Under the pieces are notes generated by a model, which saw only the letters and a list, made by a program, of their open reading frames with translations, was not told the origin of the DNA and searched no databases. The translations under genes and the position numbers were made by a program. From positions 1-6,957 of the forward strand of contig NZ_DASTBH010000259.1 in the NCBI RefSeq assembly GCF_035712165.1: a stretch of DNA of 6,957 nucleotides, read 5' to 3'. Shown here piece after piece: positions 1 through 5,271 of the stretch; positions within the stretch are counted from its first letter, which is position 1, and every line of letters begins with the position of its first letter. The DNA is from DASYTH01 sp035712165 (GTDB lineage: Bacteria; Actinomycetota; Actinomycetes; Mycobacteriales; Pseudonocardiaceae).

Positions 1-83
1 ACCGGCGGGTGCGCGGGGTCTCCGGCGGCGCGCACGGCCAGCCGGGTGCCGCCGGCCCCGGCGACGAACAGCGTCTCGCTCAC
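1..83 (-). CDS. Partial alpha/beta hydrolase-like gene (N-terminal 27 codons)
   Basis: Only the start of this gene is inside the window. The GTG at 83-81 overlaps the TGA stop of the L,D-transpeptidase (GTGA), the usual arrangement for translational coupling. The reading frame then stays open to the window edge. The peptide begins MSETLFVAGAGGTRLAVRAA and continues with GDPAHPPV. This resembles the first beta strands of many alpha/beta hydrolases, where a 'GTRLAVREAGD-hPPVV' segment precedes the oxyanion HG motif. The nucleophile elbow and the catalytic Asp and His would lie outside the window, so the fold is inferred from about 27 residues only. It is probably co-transcribed with the transpeptidase. 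Another family with a similar N-terminus cannot be excluded. Confidence 0.5.
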   Translation of the reverse strand, partial: MSETLFVAGAGGTRLAVRAAGDPAHPP

Positions 84-1231
84 TTGATCGCGGACATGCT
101 CTTCCACTTCTCCCACGAGAACAGCCAGTCGTTCACGTCGGAGGTGGTGGGCATGTTGGCCTGCGAGCCGGTGACCTCCACCGGGTCGCCGATCAGGGCG
201 CTGTCGAAGAAGGCCTTGGCGTCGGGCTCGAACAGGTTGACGCAGCCGTGCGAGCTGTTCACCTTGCCGATGTTGGCGTGGTTCTCCTCGTTCTCGTGGA
301 TGTACTCGCCGTGGTTGGAGATCCGCAGCGACCACTTCTTCTTGACGTTGGTGTAGCCGTACTGCGGGTTGGAGAAGTCGCCGATCGGCTCCTTGCTCAT
401 GATGATCATGGTGCCGTTGGGGGTGTTCAGGTTCGGGTCACTGTCCTTGCCGTTGCTCGACGGGTAGGAGGCCACCTGGGAGCCGTCCCGGTACACGACC
501 ATCTGGTGGTCCGGCGTGTTGATCTTGGTGACCTGGTTGCGGCCGACGGTGAACTTCGTGGACAGGTCGGACCGGCCGAACGCCCCGTTGCCGTAGGGCA
601 CGCCGTAGAGCTTCGCGGTCACCGTCACGGTGATGTTCGCCGGCCAGTACTCCTTGGGCCGCCAGTCGACCTGCCGGTCGGACAGCCATCCCCAGGAGCC
701 CTCGACCTCACCCTTGGACGTGGTGACCGACAGCGCCTTCTGCACCGCCGCCCGGTCCTTCGGCGGGCTGTCGAACTTGAGGCTGATCGGCATGCCGACG
801 CCGACCGTCGCGTTGTCGATCGGGTTGATCGTGGCCCGCACCTGCTTGTCCGGGTTGACCGTGGTGAAGCTGCCCTTCAACTCCGCGGTGCGGGAGTTGG
901 CGTCGGTGGCCTTGGCGGCGTAGGAGTAGCTCTTGCCGTAGCCGAGCGGTTCGGTGTTGGTCCAGCTCAGCTTGTCGTCGGCGAGCTTGCCGGCGACCTC
1001 CTTGCCCTCCGGGCTGGTCAGCTTGACCTCGGTCAGGGTGCCGTCGGTGACGGTGATCCGGACCGGCTCACTGACCGCGACGTCCTTGGCGTTCGCCGCC
1101 GGCACCGCCGTGATCTTCGCGTTTGCCGGCTGCTGGCCGTCCGGTCCGGTGGCCGTGCCCGCCGTGGTCGAGGTGCACGCGGTGAGCCCCACCAGCATCG
1201 CCGCCAGCGCGCCGATCAACCTGGATCGCAC
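80..1231 (-). CDS. Lipoprotein L,D-transpeptidase (YkuD domain, LdtMt2/LdtMt5-like)
   Basis: This 383-residue exported enzyme is predicted to form 3-3 (meso-DAP to meso-DAP) cross-links in peptidoglycan, or related L,D-transfer reactions, on the outer face of the membrane. The signal peptide is short (residues 1-18), with lipobox LTAC and Cys19 as the lipidated residue, followed by a Ser/Thr/Gly-rich linker. Residues about 38-125 and 130-230 look like the two Ig-like domains of mycobacterial Ldts; the second carries the typical WLSDRQVDWRPKEYW stretch. The YkuD catalytic domain spans about 233-355, with His312 and the SHGCVN motif (Ser327, His328, Cys330 as nucleophile, Asn332). A Trp-rich tail (NDWLFSWEKWKSM, about 367-379) matches the C-terminal subdomain of LdtMt2. 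The GTG at 1231 is chosen over an in-frame GTG at 1261 because GGAGG lies five bases before it and the lipobox then falls at normal length. By gene neighbourhood it corresponds to lprQ/LdtMt5, which is an inference. Confidence 0.93.
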   Translation of the reverse strand: MRSRLIGALAAMLVGLTACTSTTAGTATGPDGQQPANAKITAVPAANAKDVAVSEPVRITVTDGTLTEVKLTSPEGKEVAGKLADDKLSWTNTEPLGYGKSYSYAAKATDANSRTAELKGSFTTVNPDKQVRATINPIDNATVGVGMPISLKFDSPPKDRAAVQKALSVTTSKGEVEGSWGWLSDRQVDWRPKEYWPANITVTVTAKLYGVPYGNGAFGRSDLSTKFTVGRNQVTKINTPDHQMVVYRDGSQVASYPSSNGKDSDPNLNTPNGTMIIMSKEPIGDFSNPQYGYTNVKKKWSLRISNHGEYIHENEENHANIGKVNSSHGCVNLFEPDAKAFFDSALIGDPVEVTGSQANMPTTSDVNDWLFSWEKWKSMSAIK

Positions 1232-1316
1232 GTCAACCTCCGTCTCCACCAACTGTGACACTGCTAACGACGTCCCACCGCGCCGATGGGTTCACCTACG
1301 GGTGCAGGATCGCACT
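1232..1316. promoter_or_regulatory. Divergent intergenic region between L,D-transpeptidase and SDR
   Basis: These 85 bases separate two divergent starts and must hold the promoter for the transpeptidase and probably that of the dehydrogenase. I could not fix a convincing -35/-10 pair for either direction. For the dehydrogenase, CAGGAT at 1305-1310 ends six bases before the GTG. It could serve as a weak -10 of a leaderless transcript, or AGGA could serve as a weak ribosome binding site. The region is somewhat less GC-rich than its surroundings near 1250-1275. Confidence 0.45.
1237..1241 (-). promoter_or_regulatory. Shine-Dalgarno GGAGG deciding the L,D-transpeptidase start
   Basis: On the minus strand GGAGG is followed by the spacer TTGAC and then the GTG at 1231. 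It is the clearest ribosome binding site for a gene's own first start in the window. It places translation ten codons downstream of the longest possible reading frame. Confidence 0.75.
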
Positions 1317-2042
1317 GTGCACACCGCAGTCATCACCGGTGCCAGTGCGGGCATCGGAGCAGCCACCGCCCGACACCTCGCCGAAGCCGGGTTCCACGTC
1401 GTGCTCGGGGCCCGCCGGATGGACCGGCTCGCGGCCGTCGCCGGAGAGACCGGCGGCACCGCGCTCGAGCTGGACGTGACGGATCCCGGCTCCGTCGCGG
1501 CGTTCTGCGAACAGATTCCAGATTGCCACGTGCTGGTGAACAACGCAGGCGGCGCGCTCGGTCTGGAGCCGGTCGTCGACGCCGACGAGGACCACTGGCG
1601 CTGGATGTGGGAGGCCAACGTGCTGGGCACGCTGCGCATGACCAAGGCGTTGCTGCCCAAGCTGATCGCCTCCGGCAACGGGCACGTGGTCACTGTGACT
1701 TCCGTCGCCGCGGCCGAAACCTACGACAACGGGTCCGGTTACACGGCGGCCAAACACGCCCAGGGCGCCCTGCACCGCACGCTGCGCGGCGAGCACCTGG
1801 CGGATCCGGTGCGGTTCACCGAGATCATGCCCGGCATGGTGGAGACCGACTTCTCCGTCACCCGCTTCGACGGCGACGCCGAACGCGCCGCGAAGGTCTA
1901 CGCCGGCCTCACCCCGCTGACCGCCGACGACGTCGCCGATGTGATCACCTTCGCGGTGACCCGCCCCGCCCACGTGAACCTCGACACCATCGTCCTCAAA
2001 CCCCGGGCCCAGTACTCCGCAAGCCGCGCCCACCGCGAGTAG
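1317..2042 (+). CDS. Short-chain dehydrogenase/reductase (classical SDR, YdfG-like)
   Basis: This is a 241-residue cytoplasmic NAD(P)-dependent oxidoreductase. The Rossmann glycine motif is TGASAGIG (residues 7-14). An Arg-Arg pair after the second beta strand (GARR, 31-34) is typical of NADPH preference. D53-V54 corresponds to the adenine-contacting acidic position, NNAG is at 75-78, Asn101 is the structural/catalytic Asn, Ser129 the catalytic Ser, and Tyr142-x3-Lys146 the YxxxK pair. P172-G173 follows the active site. The end (NLDTIVLKPRAQ, 221-232) resembles the tail of YdfG/serine 3-dehydrogenase-type SDRs, so a 3-hydroxy acid or L-allo-threonine-type substrate is possible but unproven. 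The GTG at 1317 puts the nucleotide-binding strand at the normal N-terminal position; the open frame further upstream runs into the divergent gene. It converges on murB and by neighbourhood matches Rv0484c. Confidence 0.9.
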   Translation: MHTAVITGASAGIGAATARHLAEAGFHVVLGARRMDRLAAVAGETGGTALELDVTDPGSVAAFCEQIPDCHVLVNNAGGALGLEPVVDADEDHWRWMWEANVLGTLRMTKALLPKLIASGNGHVVTVTSVAAAETYDNGSGYTAAKHAQGALHRTLRGEHLADPVRFTEIMPGMVETDFSVTRFDGDAERAAKVYAGLTPLTADDVADVITFAVTRPAHVNLDTIVLKPRAQYSASRAHRE

Positions 2043-2075
2043 CCACCCAGCCACGGCGAGTCATGGCGCGCCCTC

Positions 2076-3161
2076 TCAGAGCGTGCAGCCGACCAGGACC
2101 GGTTCGGGGTGCAGGGTGATGCCGAAGGTGGTGTGGACGCCGTCGCGGACTTCGCGGGCGAGGGCGAGGAGGTCGGCGGTGGTGGCGTGGCCGCGGTTGG
2201 TGAGGGCGAGGGTGTGTTTGGCGGACAGGGCGGCGGGCGCGTCGAGGCCGGGGTAACCCTTGGCGAAGCCGGCGCGTTCGATCAGCCAGGCGGCGGACAG
2301 TTTCGAGGCGCCGGGACCGGCGGGGTACTGGGGAATGGGGACCTCGCCGACGCGGGCGGTGATCCGCTGGAGCGTGCCGGGCAGGTCGGGGTCGGGGATG
2401 ATCGGGTTGGTGAAGAACGACCCGGCGCTCCAGGTGTCGTGGTCGGTGGGGTCGAGCACCATTCCCTTGCCGCGCCGCAGGTCCAGCACCGCGGCGCGGG
2501 CGTCGGCCACCGGCACCCGGACGCCCTGCCGCACGCCCAGCGCCCGGGCCAGCTCGGTGTACCGGATCGGGGCGGACAACCCGCCGTCGGTCAGCGCGAA
2601 CCGCACCCGCAGCACCACCGCCCGGTCGGTGTTCTTCAGCACCGACGTGCGGTAGCCCAGGCCGAGCTCGTCGGCCCGCAGCGTGCGCACCGCGCCGCTG
2701 GCCCGGTCCAGCAGGTCGACCGAGATCAACAGCTGCGCCACCTCGACGCCGTAGGCACCCACGTTCTGCACCGGGGTGGCACCCACCAGCCCGGGGATCC
2801 CGGACAGGCACTCCAGCCCGCCGAGCCCCGCCTCGACCGTGCCGGCCACCACCGTGTCCCAGTCCTCGCCGGCGTCCACGGTCAGCTCCAGCCGGCCGTC
2901 CACACCGTCGATCTCCTGACCGAGGTTGGCCACCCGGACCACGGTGCCGGCGAACCCGTCATCGGCGACCAGCAGGTTCGACCCGCCGCCGAGCACCAGC
3001 ACCGGCTCGCCGCCGCGGTCGGCGCTGCGCACCGCGGCGGCCACGTCCTCGGCGGTGGCCGGCGCGACGAACCGCGCGGCCGGCCCACCGAGCCGCAGCG
3101 TGGTGTAGCCGGACAGCGGCACCGCCGTGCGGGCGTTCGTACCGAGATGCAGGCCGGTCAT
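2076..3161 (-). CDS. murB: UDP-N-acetylenolpyruvoylglucosamine reductase MurB
   Basis: This FAD enzyme reduces UDP-GlcNAc-enolpyruvate to UDP-MurNAc with NADPH, the second committed step of peptidoglycan precursor synthesis in the cytoplasm. The 361-residue protein has the FAD-binding loop GGGSNLLV (58-65) and the second FAD motif SGIPGLVGATPVQNVGAYG (120-138). GYRTS (169-173) contains the Tyr170/Arg171 pair that corresponds to Tyr158/Arg159 of E. coli MurB. AGSFFTNP (246-253) contains Ser248, the proton donor equivalent to Ser229. HPEP has Glu353, equivalent to Glu325. Length and the GSFFxNP form fit type I MurB. The ATG at 3161 is chosen because TACCGT ends eight bases upstream, consistent with a leaderless or very short leader. 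An in-frame ATG nine codons earlier (3188) would overlap the start of the divergent gene. Its product feeds the wall later cross-linked by the nearby L,D-transpeptidase. Confidence 0.96.
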   Translation of the reverse strand: MTGLHLGTNARTAVPLSGYTTLRLGGPAARFVAPATAEDVAAAVRSADRGGEPVLVLGGGSNLLVADDGFAGTVVRVANLGQEIDGVDGRLELTVDAGEDWDTVVAGTVEAGLGGLECLSGIPGLVGATPVQNVGAYGVEVAQLLISVDLLDRASGAVRTLRADELGLGYRTSVLKNTDRAVVLRVRFALTDGGLSAPIRYTELARALGVRQGVRVPVADARAAVLDLRRGKGMVLDPTDHDTWSAGSFFTNPIIPDPDLPGTLQRITARVGEVPIPQYPAGPGASKLSAAWLIERAGFAKGYPGLDAPAALSAKHTLALTNRGHATTADLLALAREVRDGVHTTFGITLHPEPVLVGCTL

Positions 3162-3169
3162 GGGCTCCA

Positions 3170-3175
3170 ACGGTA
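3170..3175 (-). promoter_or_regulatory. Putative -10 element for murB (TACCGT)
   Basis: Read on the minus strand, TACCGT fits the actinobacterial TAnnnT -10 pattern and ends eight bases before the murB ATG, so transcription would start at or next to the start codon. I see no consensus -35 at 17-19 bases. TTGGAG close to the ATG could alternatively act as a ribosome binding site with a short spacer. It shares two bases with the -10 of the divergent gene. Confidence 0.42.
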
Positions 3176-3179
3176 ACCT
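3174..3179 (+). promoter_or_regulatory. Putative -10 element for the DUF2505 gene (TAACCT)
   Basis: TAACCT fits TAnnnT and ends seven bases before the ATG at 3187, the usual geometry of a leaderless actinobacterial gene. No purine-rich ribosome binding site precedes the ATG, which supports this reading. No clear -35 was found. Confidence 0.42.
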
Positions 3180-3186
3180 CCGCTCC

Positions 3187-3678
3187 ATGCCTACCCGCTT
3201 CGAGCACCGGGCGACGTTCTCCGCACCGGCCGCGACCGTGTACGCGACCCTGACCGACCGGGCGTTTCTCGAGGAGAGACTGCGCGAGCTGGGTGGCAAG
3301 GGCGCCGAGCTGGTCGAGCACACCCGCGACGGTGACGAGGTGCGGCTGCGGCTGCGGCAGGGCGTGGACGCCGAACGCCTGCCGGGGGTGGTCCGCTCGT
3401 TCCTCAAGGGTGACCTGGTGGTGGAGCGGGTGGAGAGCTGGCGTCCGGAGGGCGGCACCGGCCGGGCCACGATCAGCGGCGTGCCCGGCGAGATCGACAG
3501 CCGGGCCCGGCTGACCGACCGCGCGGACGGCTCGGAGCTGGTGATCACGGCCGAGGTGCGGGTCGGGATCCCGCTGGTGGGCGGCAAGTTCGAAGGCGTC
3601 ATCGCCGAGCAGGTCGGCCGGCTGCTGGCCGCCGAGTCGGAGTTCGCCGGGAAATGGCTCGCCGGGCAGCAGTCCTGA
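3187..3678 (+). CDS. DUF2505 family protein (START/Bet v 1-like fold likely)
   Basis: This is a 163-residue soluble protein without signal peptide or membrane segment. The N-terminus (FEHRATFSAPAATVYATLTD, residues 5-24, then Arg/Glu-rich helix to about 35) follows the strand-helix pattern of SRPBCC/START-like proteins. The rest alternates beta strands (R53-R57, D76-W85, R93-I96, R106-R111, S116-R124) and ends in an amphipathic helix (about 131-158). This, and its position divergent from murB like Rv0481c in M. tuberculosis, supports DUF2505. The family has no established function; hydrophobic ligand binding is a guess from the fold. The ATG at 3187 has no ribosome binding site but lies seven bases after TAACCT. 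The following hydrolase begins one base after its stop, so the two are likely co-expressed. Confidence 0.83.
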   Translation: MPTRFEHRATFSAPAATVYATLTDRAFLEERLRELGGKGAELVEHTRDGDEVRLRLRQGVDAERLPGVVRSFLKGDLVVERVESWRPEGGTGRATISGVPGEIDSRARLTDRADGSELVITAEVRVGIPLVGGKFEGVIAEQVGRLLAAESEFAGKWLAGQQS

Positions 3679-3679
3679 C

Positions 3680-4462
3680 ATGGAGTTCGTGACCTCGGCG
3701 GACGGTACCCGGATCGCCTTCGAGATCTCCGGCACCGGCCCGCCGGTGGTGCTGCTCGGCGGCGCCGGTTACGGAGCGCGGGCCTGGGCCGCGGTGGCCG
3801 GCCTGCTCGCGCCGCACCGCACCGTGTACGCGGTGGACCGGCGCGGGCGCGGGGTCAGCGGCGCGGCGACCCCGGAGTACCACACGGCGCACGAACTGGA
3901 CGACGTGCACGCCGTGCTGGCCCGGATCGGGGAACCGGTCGAGCTGTTCGGCCACTCCTCGGGCGGGCTGCTGGCCCTGCGGGTGGCGCTGGCCGGGGTG
4001 GCCCCGGTGCGGGCGTTGACGCTCTACGAGCCGCCGATCCGGGTGCCGGGCGGTGCCGGCGGGCCGCCGGGCACCACCGAGCGGCTGATCGAACTGGTCA
4101 CCGCGGGCGAGCGGGAGGCGGCGCTCACCCTGTTCATGATGGCCTCGGTCGGCCTGGACGAGCGGCTGGTGACGGCCGCGCGGCGCAGCGCGTTCTGGCC
4201 GAACGCGATCACGATGGCGCACACCCTGCCGTACGACACCCGGCTGCACGAGGAGTCCGGCCTGGCCGGGCTGGACCGCCTGGACCTGCCCACGCTGCTG
4301 CTGCTCGGCGACCGCAGCGACGAGCGGATGCGGACCGGGGTGACCGCCATGGCGGCCACGATGCCGCGCTGCGCGCTGGCGACGCTGCCGGGCCAGGGGC
4401 ACAACGCCCTGCGCGAGGCCCCGGATCTGCTGGTCGAACGCGTACTCGCCAATTCGATTTGA
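3680..4462 (+). CDS. Alpha/beta hydrolase
   Basis: This is a 260-residue cytoplasmic alpha/beta hydrolase of the esterase/epoxide hydrolase-like branch. The substrate is not predictable. An early strand (PPVVLLGGAGYGARAW, 21-36) carries GG where most relatives have HG in the oxyanion region. VDRRGRGVSG (52-61) is the usual 'D-x-RGxGxS' turn. The nucleophile elbow GHSSG (91-95) gives Ser93. The cap region is about 120-195. LLLLGDRSD (206-214) supplies Asp211 as the probable acid, and GQGHNA (238-243) supplies His241. The triad is therefore complete. The ATG starts one base after the DUF2505 stop and lacks its own ribosome binding site, suggesting translational coupling. The last codons overlap the -35 of the next gene's promoter. 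An atypical oxyanion loop does not by itself argue against activity. Confidence 0.9.
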   Translation: MEFVTSADGTRIAFEISGTGPPVVLLGGAGYGARAWAAVAGLLAPHRTVYAVDRRGRGVSGAATPEYHTAHELDDVHAVLARIGEPVELFGHSSGGLLALRVALAGVAPVRALTLYEPPIRVPGGAGGPPGTTERLIELVTAGEREAALTLFMMASVGLDERLVTAARRSAFWPNAITMAHTLPYDTRLHEESGLAGLDRLDLPTLLLLGDRSDERMRTGVTAMAATMPRCALATLPGQGHNALREAPDLLVERVLANSI

Positions 4463-4489
4463 CGTTGACGTAACGTCAAGTTTTACCGT
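4459..4489 (+). promoter_or_regulatory. MerR-type promoter: TTGACG, 19-bp spacer, TACCGT
   Basis: TTGACG at 4459-4464 and TACCGT at 4484-4489 are separated by 19 bases. This is the over-long spacing that MerR regulators correct by untwisting DNA on activation. The -10 ends six bases before the ATG at 4496, and there is no ribosome binding site in between, so the message is probably leaderless. The TGA stop of the upstream hydrolase lies inside the -35 hexamer. The layout resembles the autoregulated tipA promoter of Streptomyces. Confidence 0.7.
4465..4479. promoter_or_regulatory. Perfect palindromic operator TTGACGTAACGTCAA
   Basis: Seven-base arms (TTGACGT and ACGTCAA) are exactly complementary around one central base (4472) and lie wholly within the 19-bp spacer. 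This is where MerR dimers bind. Another copy of TTGACG directly abuts it on the left (the -35). The adjoining regulator gene is the obvious candidate to bind it, which implies autoregulation. Confidence 0.72.
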
Positions 4490-4495
4490 TGGGTC

Positions 4496-5260
4496 ATGGC
4501 CTGGTCGATCGCGCAGGTGGCCCGGATGTCCAAGGTGACGTCCCGGACCCTGCGGCACTACGACCAGATCGGGCTGCTCGCCCCGGCCTGGGTGGGCAGC
4601 AACGGCTACCGCTACTACGAGCGGGACCAGCTGCTGACGTTGCAGCGGATCCTGATCATGCGGGAGCTCGGCCTCGGCCTGGACGCGATCGCCGAGATCG
4701 TGCACGACGGGCGCGACCAGATCGAGGCGCTGCGGATGCACCACTCCTGGCTGGAGGCCGAACGGGACCGGTTCGGCCGGCTGGCGGCGACGGTGGCCCG
4801 CACGATCGATGAGTTGGAAGGAGATGAGAACAAGATGGCGAAGATTCCGGTCAAGCACTGGTTCGAGGGCTTCGACTCGGCCAAGCAGGCCGAGCTGCAG
4901 GAGGAGGCCCGGCAGCGCTGGGGCGCCGAGGTCGTCGACGCCGCGAACGAGCGGGTCAAGGACAAGTCCGCGCAGTGGTGGGACCAGCAGGGCGGCCAGT
5001 GGCTCGCCACGCTGGAGAAGCTGGTCGAGCTGATCGACGCCGGCAAGGCGCCGGGCGACGCGGAGGTCCTGGACACCGTGGACGGCCACTACCGCTGGAT
5101 CACCCAGTACTGGACGCCCAACCGGGAGTCCTACACCGGCCTCGGCCAGCTGTACACGGACGACCCGCGGTTCCGGGCCAACTTCGACAAGACCGACCCG
5201 CGGCTCGCCGAGTTCCTGCGGGACGCCATGGCGGCGTACGCGCAGGCCCGGTTGTCCTAG
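4496..5260 (+). CDS. MerR family transcriptional regulator, TipA-type (MerR HTH plus TipAS domain)
   Basis: This 254-residue regulator is almost the same length as TipAL of Streptomyces lividans (253, from memory). Residues 1-70 are the MerR winged helix: helix-turn-helix from SIAQVARMSKVTSRTLRHYD (4-23), then the IGLLAP hinge (25-30) and the NGYRYY wing (36-41). A long dimerisation helix runs about 74-110. Residues 114-254 are the TipAS antibiotic-recognition domain, shown by the HWFEGF segment (121-126), the HYRWITQYW helix (198-206), YTDDPRF (220-226) and a C-terminal ARLAEFLRDAM-like helix (237-245). TipA-family proteins bind drugs and activate their own and efflux genes. The protein has no cysteine at all, so the covalent thiopeptide capture known for TipA is not possible; non-covalent ligands, as for AlbA- or Mta-type relatives, are more plausible. 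The ATG at 4496 is leaderless. A second product from an internal start is likely. Confidence 0.92.
   Translation: MAWSIAQVARMSKVTSRTLRHYDQIGLLAPAWVGSNGYRYYERDQLLTLQRILIMRELGLGLDAIAEIVHDGRDQIEALRMHHSWLEAERDRFGRLAATVARTIDELEGDENKMAKIPVKHWFEGFDSAKQAELQEEARQRWGAEVVDAANERVKDKSAQWWDQQGGQWLATLEKLVELIDAGKAPGDAEVLDTVDGHYRWITQYWTPNRESYTGLGQLYTDDPRFRANFDKTDPRLAEFLRDAMAAYAQARLS
4816..4837 (+). promoter_or_regulatory. Internal ribosome binding site and ATG for a TipAS-like short product
   Basis: GGAAGGAG at 4816-4823 is a strong Shine-Dalgarno inside the regulator gene, followed after 11 bases by an in-frame ATG at 4835. Translation from it would give 141 residues (MAKIPVKHWFEGF...), which is exactly the ligand-binding domain. 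In S. lividans tipA the independently translated TipAS starts at an equivalent internal site and has 144 residues. The spacer is a little long, and the codons may have a coding reason for the purines, so use of the site is inferred. Confidence 0.65.
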
Positions 5261-5263
5261 GCT
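5258..5263 (+). promoter_or_regulatory. Putative -10 element TAGGCT before the MDMPI-fold gene
   Basis: TAGGCT fits TAnnnT and ends eight bases before the GTG at 5272; its TAG is the stop codon of the TipA-type regulator. No ribosome binding site lies between it and the GTG. No -35 match was found, and read-through from the regulator promoter remains possible. Confidence 0.45.
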
Positions 5264-5271
5264 GTTCGCCC

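Noticed and set aside
248..1258. 336-codon plus-strand open frame opposite the L,D-transpeptidase
   Set aside because: It is a shadow of the transpeptidase; the product is Val/Arg/Asp/Gly repeats typical of antisense frames in high-GC DNA.
1232..1261. Longer L,D-transpeptidase start at GTG 1261
   Set aside because: The extra ten residues are acidic and would precede a lipoprotein signal peptide. GGAGG positions translation at 1231.
2043..2075. Terminator between the convergent SDR and murB stops
   Set aside because: The 33 bases contain GGCGCGCC and a weak CCA...TGG pairing, but no stable stem-loop and no T tract in either direction.
2109..3176. 355-codon open frame on the plus strand opposite murB
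   Set aside because: It is antisense to a gene with all MurB motifs. The composition is Gly/His/Arg-rich and no domain is recognisable.
3162..3188. murB start nine codons upstream (ATG at 3188), sharing CATG with the divergent start
   Set aside because: It would overlap the DUF2505 start and place the -10 inside the coding region. The ATG at 3161 has a well-spaced TACCGT and TTGGAG and gives a normal-length enzyme. It cannot be fully excluded.
3162..3602. N-terminal extension of murB to a start at 3602
   Set aside because: The extension would cover most of the divergent DUF2505 gene, and the added residues are Ser/Arg/Thr-rich without MurB similarity.
3599..5089. 496-codon open frame on the minus strand opposite the hydrolase and regulator
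   Set aside because: It is a GC-bias shadow. The translation is low-complexity, rich in Arg, Gly, Pro and His, with no family features, while the plus strand carries two clearly recognisable proteins.
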